A DNA stretch of 64,000 bases from Actinoplanes regularis (GTDB taxonomy: Bacteria > Actinomycetota > Actinomycetes > Mycobacteriales > Micromonosporaceae): positions 124,001 to 188,000 of the forward strand of contig NZ_FZNR01000005.1 in the NCBI RefSeq assembly GCF_900188005.1, in the 5' to 3' direction. The stretch's first letter is position 1; each line of letters opens with the position of its first letter. The position numbers and the translations under genes are program-made. The notes under the pieces were generated by a model. That model was not told the DNA's origin, made no database searches, and saw only the letters and a list, made by a program, of their open reading frames with translations. This document shows, piece by piece, positions 8,352 through 17,432 of the stretch.

Positions 8352-9791
8352 TCATGGGCGGGTGTAGCGGTGTTTCACGCCGGGCGGGAAGTACTCCGGG
8401 TCGCCCGGCGCGCGCAGCTCCACCTCCGGCAGCTGATAGCCGGCCGGTACATAGTGGGCGAACTCGCTGTTGAGCCGCACCAGCTCGGTGCGGATCGACT
8501 CGGCGACGGCGGCGGCCAGCTCGGCGGAGCCGGTCACGCCGGGTGCGAGCTCCACGACGACGGACAGCCGCCGGTCGCGGTCGGCGTCCTCGATGCTGCG
8601 TACCACGAACTTGCCGGTGACCCGCGCCGCGATGTGCGGGCGCTCGAGGCCGACCGTCACGTTTTCCGGGTAGATGTTCGCCCCGAAGAACGAGACCGTG
8701 AACAGGGACCGGCCGAAGACGTACACGAACGGGAGGTCCGGGCCGTCGCCCGGGTCGAAGCCGTGGTCGCGGCAGAGCGTGACCAGCTCGGCCCGGCCGA
8801 TCAGGCCGCCCTCGTCGGCGATGTGGTACCGCATCAGCGGCACTCCGCCGTCGCCGGTGAAGGCGAGGGTGCCGTCGACGGTCTCGAAGAACCGGGTCGC
8901 CGGGTCGTACTGGACCAGGGTGGGCAGGCGGGCGTCGCCGAACAGCGGCACGGCGATCTCCGGGCGGTCGGCGAGGAACCGCCGGATGCGTACGCTCAAC
9001 GGGGTCTCGTTGCCCAGCACCCCGGCGTCGGCGGTGCCGTAGAGCGAGGCCGCGTCCGTCGCCGGGTCATGCAGGCCGGCGCGGGCCGCGACAAGGTCCC
9101 GCCAGGCCTCGCTGAAGACCTCACCGGCAAGAACAATCTTGATTTTGTACGCCGGCCAGTCGACGCCCGCGGCGATCCCGGCGTCGATCACATTCTTGAC
9201 GAACGGCGGATAGCCGAGCAGGACCACCTGGTCGAAGAGCGGGCCGAGTTCACCGACCACCCGCAGGATCTCGGCGACGTCGTTGCCCGGTGTGGCGACG
9301 GTGATCGGGTAGCCCTTGGCGGTCAGGTGCCGGCAGGCGGCGGTCGTGTACATGCCGCCGACCCAGTTGCCGAGCGCGAAACAGACCACGGCCAGGGTGC
9401 CGCGCTCGGCGGCCCGGAAACCGTCGGCGAAGACCTGCTCGAAGCGGGCCGCGACCGCCCGCTCGTCGAGCACCGACCGGGGCCAGACGGTGGGCCGGCC
9501 CGAGGAGCCGGAGGAGACCGCCACCATGTCGCAGCCGCTGAGGGTGCCGCCGTGGCAGCGCTGCGGTAGGTCGTACCGCGAATGGTAATTGATCTTTGTC
9601 ATGAGCGGGATCTCGGAGAGGGACCGCACCGCTCCCGCCTCGATGCCGTGCCCACGCAGGAAATCGGCGTAGGCGGGCACGCCCGCCGCCATCCGGCGGA
9701 ACAGCTCGAGGGGGTCGAGTGCCGGCAGCCGCCCGGTGTAGAAGTCGCGCATCCCGGCGCTGACCCGCATCCCGCTCTCCGCGTCGAACAT
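8352..9791 (-). CDS. Phenylacetate-CoA ligase-like adenylate-forming enzyme
   Basis: 479 aa from ATG at 9791, preceded by GAGGAG with ideal spacing; an in-frame ATG at 9824 lacks a good site. The ANL-superfamily phosphate-binding loop is VSSGSSGRPTVWPRS. Later core regions include SLYGTADAG (in place of the usual YGxTE), MRYHIADEGG and a FFGANIYPENV hinge region close to the PaaK form. PaaK-type enzymes activate aryl or alkyl acids as acyl-AMP and then CoA thioesters. No phenylacetate degradation genes are adjacent, so the acid substrate is unknown. It ends 27 bases from the convergent kinase gene. Confidence 0.83.
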   Translation of the reverse strand: MFDAESGMRVSAGMRDFYTGRLPALDPLELFRRMAAGVPAYADFLRGHGIEAGAVRSLSEIPLMTKINYHSRYDLPQRCHGGTLSGCDMVAVSSGSSGRPTVWPRSVLDERAVAARFEQVFADGFRAAERGTLAVVCFALGNWVGGMYTTAACRHLTAKGYPITVATPGNDVAEILRVVGELGPLFDQVVLLGYPPFVKNVIDAGIAAGVDWPAYKIKIVLAGEVFSEAWRDLVAARAGLHDPATDAASLYGTADAGVLGNETPLSVRIRRFLADRPEIAVPLFGDARLPTLVQYDPATRFFETVDGTLAFTGDGGVPLMRYHIADEGGLIGRAELVTLCRDHGFDPGDGPDLPFVYVFGRSLFTVSFFGANIYPENVTVGLERPHIAARVTGKFVVRSIEDADRDRRLSVVVELAPGVTGSAELAAAVAESIRTELVRLNSEFAHYVPAGYQLPEVELRAPGDPEYFPPGVKHRYTRP

Positions 9792-9962
9792 CGGCTCCTC
9801 CTCGGCGATCCGGGCGACGCGCATCGCGCCCCGCCCGGATCGTCTCAGGTTTCGCTCCGTACGAGCGGCAATGCTCGGTAGCGGACGGTCACGCGCGTGT
9901 CAGCCACCGCGAGATTCCGGATCTGCTGGACGGCGGCACGCCGGGGGAGTCAGGGGTGACCC

Positions 9963-10508
9963 TCAGGCAGCGGGCGTCTCCGCGGTGGCCACGATGGTGG
10001 CGCGGCCGAGGATGTGGCCGGCCATGGTGAAGCTGAGGACGGCCGGAGTGCTCTCGGCCGGCACGCCGATCTCCTCGACGTCAAGGGCGTGCACCGTGAT
10101 GAAGTACCGGTGCCGGCCGTGACCGGCGGGCGGGGCCGCGCCGATGTACTGAGCCAGGCCAGCATCGTTCGGGAATTGGACCGCCCCCTGCGGCAATCCC
10201 GGGCCCGCGCCGTCACCGGCGCCCGCGGGCAGAGCGGTCACGGCGGCCGGGATGTCGGCGACGGCCCAGTGCCAGAAGCCCGACATCGTCGGCGCGTCGG
10301 GATCGAAAACGGTCACCGCGAAGCTCCTGGTGCCTTCGGGCGCGCCGGACCAGGTCAGGTCGGGGGAGATGTCCCGGCCGCCGGGGATCCCGAAAGCACC
10401 GGACATCTGGGACGGGAGCAGGGGCTGACCGTCGGCGACCGCGGTGCTCTTGACCTCGAAGCTCGGCACCCGCGGAAGGCGGGCGAACGGGTTGTTGGCG
10501 GCAGTCAT
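9963..10508 (-). CDS. YbhB/YbcL family PEBP-like protein
   Basis: 181 aa. Phosphatidylethanolamine-binding-protein fold (Raf kinase inhibitor-like family). Motifs are DISPDLTWSGAPEGTRSFAV, VFDPDAPTMSGFWHWAVADIP and GHGRHRYFITVHALD, which supply the conserved anion-pocket residues (DPDAP, HW, HRY). No signal peptide, so probably cytoplasmic. Bacterial members have no firm biochemical role. Divergent from the XRE regulator that starts at 10657. Confidence 0.9.
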   Translation of the reverse strand: MTAANNPFARLPRVPSFEVKSTAVADGQPLLPSQMSGAFGIPGGRDISPDLTWSGAPEGTRSFAVTVFDPDAPTMSGFWHWAVADIPAAVTALPAGAGDGAGPGLPQGAVQFPNDAGLAQYIGAAPPAGHGRHRYFITVHALDVEEIGVPAESTPAVLSFTMAGHILGRATIVATAETPAA

Positions 10509-10656
10509 GGCGATTGCACTCCTCTAACTGGTGGACTGCGAACGCTGGAAAGCCTGCGCCGCGCGGCTACGGGCAGGGAGATCCTCGGCATGCTGGTGCC
10601 CGCAGTGCCACCCTCAGCGGTCGACGCACGGCACCGTGCCGCAGCAGACTGGGGCG

Positions 10657-11502
10657 ATGCCAGCGCCCAGAGCCACGAACCGGCCCGAGCTGTCCGCGTT
10701 CCTGCGGGCGATGCGATCGCGCGTACGACCGGAGGACGTGGACCTGCCGGAGACGAGCCGGCGCCGGACGCCGGGTCTGCGGCGTCAGGAGGTCGCACAA
10801 CTCGCGGCCGTCAGCATCGACTGGTACATCCGGCTGGAGCAGGGCCGGGTCGGCGTTCCCGGCGCCGCCGTCCTGGACGCGGTGGGCCGGGCCCTGAAAC
10901 TGTCCGAGGCCGAACGTCACCACCTGCACTTGATCGCCCGGGGCGAAGCCCCGCCCGCCCGGCACGTGGCGGCGCCGGTGAGCCGGTCGCTACGGACCCT
11001 GCTGCACAGCATGCCGACGACTCCCGCCTGGATCCTGGACTTCCGGTTCGACGTCCTCGCGCACAACGCGGCCGCGGTGGCCCTGTTCGGCCCGGGCTTC
11101 GCGGTGGGGATCAACACGGCGGAACCACTCTTCCTCGACCCCGGCGCCCGCGACTTCCAGCTGGACTGGACCCGGATCGCACGCGAGCACGTCGGAAACC
11201 TGAGAGCGAACCTGGCCCGGCACCCGGACGACCCGCGGCTCAGGGCTGTGGTCGGTGAACTACGCCGGCAGAGCGGAGACTTCGCGGGCTGGTGGGACGA
11301 CCAGACCGTGGAGAAGCGTACGAACGGGACCAAGCGCGTTCTGCACCCGGCCGCCGGAATGATGACCCTGCACTACGATGTGCTGGCCGTCCAGGATGGA
11401 TCCGACCAGCGACTCTCGGTCGTCACTCCGGCCGACACGGAGGCCGAGAACGCTCTGCGCTCGCTCATTTTTCCGCAGAACGGACTGCGTGCGGTGAATT
11501 GA
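10657..11502 (+). CDS. XRE family regulator with MmyB-like ligand-binding domain
   Basis: 281 aa from ATG at 10657 (GGGG seven bases before). The N-terminal helix-turn-helix is at about residues 10-75 (RTPGLRRQEVAQLAAVSIDWYIRLEQGR). It is followed by the MmyB-like domain (SMPTTPAWILDFRFDVLAHN...ALF), which in relatives binds fatty-acid-like ligands. The segment HPAAGMMTLHYDVL is typical of the family end. Such regulators often control a neighbouring oxidoreductase. Its 3' end overlaps the convergent monooxygenase gene by 38 bases (11465-11502). Confidence 0.9.
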   Translation: MPAPRATNRPELSAFLRAMRSRVRPEDVDLPETSRRRTPGLRRQEVAQLAAVSIDWYIRLEQGRVGVPGAAVLDAVGRALKLSEAERHHLHLIARGEAPPARHVAAPVSRSLRTLLHSMPTTPAWILDFRFDVLAHNAAAVALFGPGFAVGINTAEPLFLDPGARDFQLDWTRIAREHVGNLRANLARHPDDPRLRAVVGELRRQSGDFAGWWDDQTVEKRTNGTKRVLHPAAGMMTLHYDVLAVQDGSDQRLSVVTPADTEAENALRSLIFPQNGLRAVN

Positions 11503-12637
11503 AGGCGTCGTGGTCGTCGCCGAACTCGGGCGGCAGGTCGTCGCAGAGCAGATCCTCGGCACGGCCCTCGAGCAGTTTGGCGGTCTCGGTGGAGCGCGGC
11601 AGCATGATGCCCTCGTAGGCGCGAACAGCCTCGTCGACGCTCGCGCAGCCGGCGAGCGCGAGCGCGAGGTCGCCGGCGTCGAGCATGGCGAGGTTGACGC
11701 CGACGCCGAGCGGGGGCATGAGATGGGCGGCGTCACCGAGCAGTGTGACGGTGGGATCGTGCTCCCAGGTGTGTGGAACGGGAAGCGCGAAGATCGGCCG
11801 GTCGACGTACGGACCGTCGTTGTCGTTGATCATCTGCCGCAGGCCGGGAGACCAGTCGGCGAACTCGTCGAGCAGGCGGGCGCGGAGGCCGGCGGTGTCG
11901 TCGGGCCGCAAGCCGGCGGCAGCGATCCAGTCGGCCGGGACCTTGCGGATGACGTAGACGCGGATGTGATCACCGCTGTTGCGCTGGCCCCACAGTGCGC
12001 GCCGGCCGTCGGCTCCTGTGGCGCTGCCCTGGCCGACCAGCGCGGACAGCTCGGGGTGCCGATCCTCCACGTCATGGAACCAGGCTTCGGTGAAGCTGAC
12101 GCCGGTGTACCGCGGGGTGGCGGGTGAGACGACCGGGCGAACCCGGGAGAACGCGCCGTCGGCGCCGATGACCAGGTCCGTCTCGACGGCGGTGCCGTCG
12201 GCGAAGTGCAGGGTGCGAGGACCGGCGGCGGGTCCGCTGACACCGGCCAGGGTGTGACCCCACCGTACGGTGCCGGGCGTCAGGGAATCGAGCAGGAGGT
12301 CGCGTAGCTGACCGCGGTCGATCTCGGGTTTGAACAGTTCGCCCTCCTCCGGGACGAGGTGGGCCCGCAGCTCGCCGTCGGTGCCGAGGACGCGCATCTC
12401 CTGGCCCTCCGGGCGGCACAGCCGGAGGAATTCGTCGAGCAGGCCGGCCTCCCGCAGGGCGAGCTGGCCGCTGTCGGCGTGCAGGTCGAGGGTGCCGCCC
12501 TGGTTGCGGGCCTCCCGGCTGGGATCGCGGTCGTAGACGGTGACGGCGATGCCGTGCCGCTGCAGGATGCGGGCGCAGGTGAGCCCGGCGGGCCCGGCGC
12601 CGATGACGCTGATGCGGGCTTGCCTGGGTGAGGTCAT
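11465..12637 (-). CDS. FAD-dependent monooxygenase (TetX-like)
   Basis: 390 aa flavoprotein hydroxylase of the PHBH/TetX type. The dinucleotide-binding GAGPAGLTCARILQRHG is near residue 13. VIGADGAFSRVR (the DG motif) and LLGDAAHLMPPLGVGVNLAM (the GD motif closing the FAD site) are present. Long TetX-like stretches such as NQGGTLDLHADSGQLAL and WGHTLAGV are visible. Relatives hydroxylate polyketide or tetracycline-like aromatics and other drugs using NADPH and O2. A divergent TetR gene 111 bases away suggests drug- or metabolite-inducible expression. Whether it inactivates tetracycline cannot be told from sequence. Confidence 0.92.
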   Translation of the reverse strand: MTSPRQARISVIGAGPAGLTCARILQRHGIAVTVYDRDPSREARNQGGTLDLHADSGQLALREAGLLDEFLRLCRPEGQEMRVLGTDGELRAHLVPEEGELFKPEIDRGQLRDLLLDSLTPGTVRWGHTLAGVSGPAAGPRTLHFADGTAVETDLVIGADGAFSRVRPVVSPATPRYTGVSFTEAWFHDVEDRHPELSALVGQGSATGADGRRALWGQRNSGDHIRVYVIRKVPADWIAAAGLRPDDTAGLRARLLDEFADWSPGLRQMINDNDGPYVDRPIFALPVPHTWEHDPTVTLLGDAAHLMPPLGVGVNLAMLDAGDLALALAGCASVDEAVRAYEGIMLPRSTETAKLLEGRAEDLLCDDLPPEFGDDHDAFNSPHAVRSAEK

Positions 12638-12736
12638 GGTTCTTCTCCTTCTGGGTGACCCGGGTTGCCATCCCAGAAAAGCAGAACGAGTTCAAAAGTG
12701 CAACGAGTCAACTTAGTGCTCGGTACCACTTACCCC

Positions 12737-12742
12737 TATACT
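12737..12742 (+). promoter_or_regulatory. -10 element suggesting a leaderless transcript for the TetR gene
   Basis: TATACT is followed by six bases and then the ATG at 12749. Transcription would begin at or next to the A of the start codon, giving a leaderless mRNA, which is common in Actinobacteria. No ribosome site precedes this ATG, in agreement. No convincing -35 is visible. Confidence 0.5.
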
Positions 12743-12748
12743 CGGCTC

Positions 12749-13366
12749 ATGACCCAGACCCCTGTCGGCCGGAGAGAACGCAAGAAGGCGGCCACCCGGC
12801 AGGCGATCGCCGACGCGGCCCTTCGCCTCTTCCTCGAGCACGGCTACGACCGGGTGAGCCTGCGCGAGATCGCCGACGCGGCCGACGTGTCGACCACGAC
12901 GCTGTTCAAGCACTTCTCCGGCAAGGAAGCGCTGGTCTTCGACCAGGAGCAGGACAACGAGGCGCGACTGATCGCGGCAGTGCGTGAGCGAGCCGGCGGC
13001 CAGGGCATCGTCGACGCTCTGCGCGAGCACCTCCTGAGCGCCTATCTTCCCTTCGCCCGGCATCCCCAGGCGGCCGAGTTCGTCGCCCTGGTCGACGCGA
13101 CGCCGGCGCTGCGCTCGTACGCCGAACGCATGTGGACCCGGCACACCGAGACGCTCAGCGCCGCCATCGCCGCGGAGTGCGGCGCGGACCACGACGACCT
13201 GGCCTGCGTGGCACTGGCCAGATTCGTACTCGAAATCCCCGCCCTCGTCCGCGGCCGACCGGATCCTCGCGCCGCTGTCGAGGCGATCTTCGACATCCTG
13301 GCGCGCGGATGGACGCGACCGGACGGACCGCGAGCGTCGCCAGCCCGTCCGGCAGCGGGCACCTAG
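12749..13366 (+). CDS. TetR family transcriptional regulator
   Basis: 205 aa. The N-terminal helix-turn-helix (RQAIADAALRLFLEHGYDRV, then REIADAADVSTTTLFKHF) is at about residues 17-60; the rest is the helical ligand-binding and dimerisation domain. Divergent from the TetX-like monooxygenase, so likely its repressor. No Shine-Dalgarno sequence precedes the ATG, consistent with a leaderless transcript. Its TAG stop is interleaved with the stop of the convergent oxidoreductase gene at CTAG (13363-13366), leaving no room for a separate terminator. Confidence 0.9.
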   Translation: MTQTPVGRRERKKAATRQAIADAALRLFLEHGYDRVSLREIADAADVSTTTLFKHFSGKEALVFDQEQDNEARLIAAVRERAGGQGIVDALREHLLSAYLPFARHPQAAEFVALVDATPALRSYAERMWTRHTETLSAAIAAECGADHDDLACVALARFVLEIPALVRGRPDPRAAVEAIFDILARGWTRPDGPRASPARPAAGT

Positions 13367-14343
13367 ACCGTCACGACGATCTTGCCCTCGGGCGTTCCCT
13401 TCTCCAGGTAGCGGTGCGCCTCGACGATGTCGTCCAGGCCGAAGACCCGGTCGACCCTGGGACGCAGCGCGCCGGTGCGGACGCCGGCGGACAGGAAGGC
13501 CGCCACCCGCGACACGGTCTGCGGATCGGTCATGTCCGCGAACGCCATGTAGCGGTGAATGGTCAGCGACGGGTTCGCCGGGAACGACGCCGGCCTCGGA
13601 TCCAGCCAGCCCACCACGGCCAGAGTGCCGCCGAGCCTGGCGGCCAGGGACAACTCGGCCAGGCCCGGGCCCAGGACGGCGTCCAGGATGATGTCGGCGC
13701 CCGCCCCCGCGGTGTGCCGGCGGGTGGACTCGGCCACATCCTCGCGGTCGGTGGCGATGACCGCGGCGGCACCGGCGTCGAGCAGGCTCCGGACTTTCGC
13801 GGTGTGCCGGGTGACCGCGATCGGAACGGCACCGATCTGGTTGGCGATCTGGATCGCGGCGCGGCCGACACCGCCCGAGGCCGCGGTGATCAGCACCTGG
13901 TCACCGGGCCGCATCCCGGCCCTCTCGACAAGCGCGCCGTACGCGGTGAAGTACGTGACCCAGAACGCGGCCGCATCGGTGACGTCCAGTCCGGCGGGCC
14001 GGGGCACCACCTGGCTCGCCGACACCGTGATGTACTCGGCGTACGCACCCTTGGTCGCGAATTCGGGGAGAGCGGCGAGGATGACCGGATCGCCGACCGC
14101 CAGGCCGGTGACGCCGGAACCGAGCGCGTCGATGACGCCGGTTCCCTCGACACCCAGCCGGGCGTTCGGCAGCCGCACCGGCCGCGGGCTCTGTCCGGCG
14201 CGGACCATCTGGTCGAGCGGGTTGACGGCGAAAGCCTCGATCCGGACGCGTACCTCACCCGTTGCGGGTTCGACGACCGGCTCCTCGACGACGCGCAGGA
14301 CTTCCGGACCGCCGGTCTCATCGAACACGACTACCCGTGGCAT
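13363..14343 (-). CDS. Zinc-independent alcohol dehydrogenase / quinone oxidoreductase-like protein
   Basis: 326 aa MDR-superfamily enzyme. The N-terminal GroES-like domain contains VNPLDQMVRAG and LPNARLGVEGTGVIDALGSG. The nucleotide-binding loop is ITAASGGVGRAAIQIANQIG. The Cys/His set of the structural and catalytic zinc sites is absent, placing it with zeta-crystallin/quinone oxidoreductases that reduce enones or quinones with NADPH. Start ATG at 14343 has AAGGAG ten bases upstream. Divergent from an HxlR regulator, a common redox-sensing arrangement. Confidence 0.9.
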   Translation of the reverse strand: MPRVVVFDETGGPEVLRVVEEPVVEPATGEVRVRIEAFAVNPLDQMVRAGQSPRPVRLPNARLGVEGTGVIDALGSGVTGLAVGDPVILAALPEFATKGAYAEYITVSASQVVPRPAGLDVTDAAAFWVTYFTAYGALVERAGMRPGDQVLITAASGGVGRAAIQIANQIGAVPIAVTRHTAKVRSLLDAGAAAVIATDREDVAESTRRHTAGAGADIILDAVLGPGLAELSLAARLGGTLAVVGWLDPRPASFPANPSLTIHRYMAFADMTDPQTVSRVAAFLSAGVRTGALRPRVDRVFGLDDIVEAHRYLEKGTPEGKIVVTV

Positions 14344-14423
14344 GGATGACTCCTTCTGCTTCCAGTGCGATTCGACAAGCGACGCTACGGAGCTGATAGG
14401 AACCCGCTGGTAACTTTCGGTTT

Positions 14424-14789
14424 GTGCACGACACCTCCGGACAGGTCTTCCTCGCCGACTGCCCCACCCGCCTGGCAGTCGAGATCCTCGCCGAGAAGTG
14501 GGCGGTGATCGTACTGTTCGCCCTCAGTCTCAAGCCGCAACGGCCCAGCGATCTGGCCGAACTCATCGGCGGCATCTCGGGCAAGGTCCTCACCCAGACG
14601 CTGCGCCGGCTGCAGCGGTACGGCCTGGTCGAGCGGCACGCGTACGCGGAAGCGCCGCCACGCGTCGAGTACAGCCTGACCGCGCTCGGCGGCACCCTGA
14701 TCGAGCCGATCCAAGTGCTCACCGAATGGGCACGGGACAACGGCGAGGCGATCGTCGATTTTCAGGAGAACGAGGGCCGCGAAGCCTGA
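14424..14789 (+). CDS. HxlR family transcriptional regulator
   Basis: 121 aa with a GTG start. Winged-helix HxlR domain: LAVEILAEKWAVIVLFALS, RPSDLAELIGGISGKVLTQT and the wing RVEYSLTALGGTL. A single Cys near residue 13 (LADCPTR) lies where HxlR/HypR/QorR-type sensors carry the redox-active cysteine. Together with the divergent quinone-oxidoreductase-like gene this is the QorR-qorA arrangement, so thiol or electrophile sensing is likely but inferred. Confidence 0.9.
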   Translation: MHDTSGQVFLADCPTRLAVEILAEKWAVIVLFALSLKPQRPSDLAELIGGISGKVLTQTLRRLQRYGLVERHAYAEAPPRVEYSLTALGGTLIEPIQVLTEWARDNGEAIVDFQENEGREA

Positions 14790-14792
14790 TCG

Positions 14793-15443
14793 TCAGGTGA
14801 CCAGGCCGCGGCGGTAGGCGTAGACCACAGCTTGGACCCGGTCGCGCAGATCCAGCTTGGTCAGGATCCGCGAGACGTACGTCTTGACCGTCTCGTGGCT
14901 GATCACCAGCGTCGCCGCGATCTCGCTGTTGGACAGGCCGCTCGCGATCAGGCACAGCACCTCAAGCTCGCGCACGCTCAGCGGCACGTCGCCGGGGGAG
15001 TCCACGGCCGGGCGGATCCGGGCCGCGTACCGGCCGACGAGCTGACGGGTGACCTCGGGGGCGAGCAGCGCCGCGCCGGCGGCCACGGTGCGGATCCCGT
15101 GCAGCAGTTGTGCGGGCGGGGCGTCCTTCAGCAGGAAGCCGCTGGCACCGGCCCGCAACGACTCGTAGACGTACTCGTCGAGGTTGAACGTCGTCACGAC
15201 CAGGACCTTGACCGGATGCGGCACGCCGGCGCCGGCCAGCTGGGCGGTGGCCTCGATGCCACCCAGACCCGGCATGCGTATGTCCATCACCACCACATCC
15301 GGCTCGAGTTCGCGGGCGAGCGCGACCGCGGTGTGGCCGTCGCCGCAGTCACCGACCACCGCCAGGTCCGGCTGGGCGTCGATGATCGTGGCGAATCCGG
15401 TCCGGATCAGCGGCTGGTCGTCACAGACGAGCACCCGGATCAC
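14793..15443 (-). CDS. LuxR-type (NarL family) response regulator
   Basis: 216 aa. Receiver domain residues about 1-120 with the acidic pocket (VCDDQ), phospho-acceptor Asp in VVMDIRMPGLGG and the switch Lys in FLLKDAPP. The C-terminal LuxR helix-turn-helix (LSVRELEVLCLIASGLSNSE, then HETVKTYVSRILTKL) is at about 148-210. Its start overlaps the histidine kinase stop by four bases, so both are made together. Partner: the kinase at 15440-16570. Confidence 0.95.
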   Translation of the reverse strand: MIRVLVCDDQPLIRTGFATIIDAQPDLAVVGDCGDGHTAVALARELEPDVVVMDIRMPGLGGIEATAQLAGAGVPHPVKVLVVTTFNLDEYVYESLRAGASGFLLKDAPPAQLLHGIRTVAAGAALLAPEVTRQLVGRYAARIRPAVDSPGDVPLSVRELEVLCLIASGLSNSEIAATLVISHETVKTYVSRILTKLDLRDRVQAVVYAYRRGLVT

Positions 15444-16570
15444 GAACTCACCCCGACCGGGATCCGTGCGGTGACCAGGAAACCACCCTCCGCCTGTGGA
15501 CCTGCGGTGAAGTCGCCGCCCAGCGTGCCGACGCGCTCGCGCAGCCCGGCCAGGCCGCGCCCGCTCCCGCCGGGCGACGCCGTACCCGACCCCGATCCGT
15601 CCGTGCTGATCCGCACTTCTATCTCCCTCGCCCTGTAGCGCACCGTGACGCTGGTTCGCGCGCCATGGTCGTACTTGAGGGCGTTCGTCAACGCCTCCTG
15701 CGCGACGCGGTAGACGGTGGCGTCCGCACCGCCGGGGGTGCCCGGCGAGCTGCCCTGCTCGACCAGCTCCACCGGCTGCCCGGCCCGCCGGGTCTGCTCG
15801 ACCAGCACCCGCAGCTCACCGCCGTGAGCCGGGTTGAGCAGGTCGAGCAGGTGCCGCAGGTCGGTGATCGCGTGCCGCCCGGTGTCCGAGACCGCGGTCA
15901 GCGCCTCGTCGAGCCGCTCGGGTGCCGCGGTCAGGTATCGCGCCGCCTCGGCCTGCACCACCATCGCGGTCACATGGTGGGTCACCACGTCGTGCAGCTC
16001 CCGTGCGATCCGGGTGCGTTCGGCGGCCCGAGCCGTCTCCTCCGCATGCCGGCGATATTCCATCTCGGCCAGTTGGTTGCGCCGCATCCCGGCCCCGACC
16101 GCCCACATCGAAGCCAGCACCGCGTAGAACAGCACCACCACGTCGATTCCGAGCTGCCCCAGCCGAGCCAGCACGGCGGCCAGCGCGAAGAACCCGGCGG
16201 ACGCCGCGATCACCGTCTCCCGGCGGTGGTGCGCCAGGTGGATGCCCGCGCTGATCAGCGCGACCGACAGCGCGGTGCCGCCGAGCGTGTTCCAACCGCA
16301 GAGCTGGTCGGCGGCGAAGCCAATGGACACCAGGGCCAGAGTGGTTATGGGCTGTTTGCGGCGGATCGCCAGCGGCAGGCACTCGACGGCGATCGCCAGC
16401 ACGCCCCAGCCGTCGAACGGCCGGGCCGGCACCAGGTCGGCGAGCTGGGTGCCGTGCCGGTGCCAGGCCGGGACCAGGGCCAGCGCGGTGATCAGGAGCG
16501 CGAGCGGAAGGTCCTGGACGGTGACGTCGAGGCGGCGCCACCGCTCCCGTAGCTCGGCAACGCTGATCAT
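15440..16570 (-). CDS. Sensor histidine kinase (HisKA_3 type)
   Basis: 376 aa. About five or six N-terminal membrane segments (residues 20-170). The dimerisation/phospho-acceptor segment ERTRIARELHDVVTHHVTAM contains the His. The HATPase domain has VAQEALTNALKYDHG (N box) and GSGRGLAGLRERV. No extracellular sensor loop of size is visible, so it probably senses a membrane or envelope signal. It overlaps by ATGA both the upstream CPBP gene and the downstream regulator gene: a tight three-gene operon. Confidence 0.94.
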   Translation of the reverse strand: MISVAELRERWRRLDVTVQDLPLALLITALALVPAWHRHGTQLADLVPARPFDGWGVLAIAVECLPLAIRRKQPITTLALVSIGFAADQLCGWNTLGGTALSVALISAGIHLAHHRRETVIAASAGFFALAAVLARLGQLGIDVVVLFYAVLASMWAVGAGMRRNQLAEMEYRRHAEETARAAERTRIARELHDVVTHHVTAMVVQAEAARYLTAAPERLDEALTAVSDTGRHAITDLRHLLDLLNPAHGGELRVLVEQTRRAGQPVELVEQGSSPGTPGGADATVYRVAQEALTNALKYDHGARTSVTVRYRAREIEVRISTDGSGSGTASPGGSGRGLAGLRERVGTLGGDFTAGPQAEGGFLVTARIPVGVSS

Positions 16571-17424
16571 CGATCGATTTTAGAGGCCGGCTCGGCGGCT
16601 CGGGTGAGCCCGGTCGGCTCGGCCCCGCGGCGCCTCGGCATCAGGTTGCCGCGGCGGCGGGCCAGCACCAGGAACGCCGCCGTGACCAGCACACCGGCCA
16701 GCACGGTGAAGATGCTCGCCTCCGGGCCGAACTGCCCGCCGCTGACCAGCGCGTTGCCGGTCGATTCCGAATTCAGGACCGCCTGTTGCACGCCGTTTCC
16801 GGAGACCTCGGAGCCGAAGATCGCGGACTGCGCGTAGTTCCAGCCGAAATGCAGGCCGATCGGCAGCCACAGGCTACGGGTGGCGACGTACGCGGAAGTC
16901 ATGATGCCGCCACCGGCGATCGCGACGCAGAGCGCGCCCCACAGCGTGGCATCCTGATTGAGCAGATGTACGCCGCCGAACACCAATGCGGACACGAGCA
17001 GCGCCAGCCCCGTGCCGGTGACCTTCTCCAGATGCCGGAACAGCACGCCCCGGAAGATCAGCTCCTCGGTCGTCGCGGCCGCCGCCATGAACCCGATCAG
17101 GCCGATCGCGTTGCCCGGGTCGTCGCCGAGCCCGAGGATCCGGTAGCCGCCGCTGACCGCGATCACGCCGATCACCGCCGCGAAGATCACGACCCCCAGC
17201 AGCGTTCCCCTGATCAGCCCGGACGCGGCCCCCTGCCGCGCCAGTTCGGTCACCGTACGTTTCTCGGTGACCCGGACCACGCCGTAGTAGGCCGCCGTCA
17301 AGAACACCGAGGCGAGCACCCCTACGGACAGCGAGAGCCAGACGTTGCCGTCGGCCAGACGGACCGCCTGACCGGCCAGGAACGAGGCCGCGACCACCGT
17401 GACCAACTGGATGATGAACCGCAT
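16567..17424 (-). CDS. CPBP family intramembrane metalloprotease
   Basis: 285 aa, about eight membrane segments. CPBP/Rce1-type motifs: TTEELIFRG (glutamate pair), FGGVHLLNQ and LHFGWNYAQ carry the expected Glu and His residues in the membrane. The family includes CAAX-type prenyl protease relatives and bacteriocin self-immunity proteins. First gene of the CPBP-kinase-regulator operon, ATGA-coupled to the kinase. It may process or modulate the membrane signal sensed by the kinase; that is inference. Confidence 0.92.
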   Translation of the reverse strand: MRFIIQLVTVVAASFLAGQAVRLADGNVWLSLSVGVLASVFLTAAYYGVVRVTEKRTVTELARQGAASGLIRGTLLGVVIFAAVIGVIAVSGGYRILGLGDDPGNAIGLIGFMAAAATTEELIFRGVLFRHLEKVTGTGLALLVSALVFGGVHLLNQDATLWGALCVAIAGGGIMTSAYVATRSLWLPIGLHFGWNYAQSAIFGSEVSGNGVQQAVLNSESTGNALVSGGQFGPEASIFTVLAGVLVTAAFLVLARRRGNLMPRRRGAEPTGLTRAAEPASKIDR

Positions 17425-17432
17425 GACACACC

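Noticed and set aside
11465..12637. Assigning the monooxygenase as a tetracycline-resistance determinant
   Set aside because: Only family-level TetX similarity is visible; many such enzymes act on other metabolites, so no resistance is claimed.
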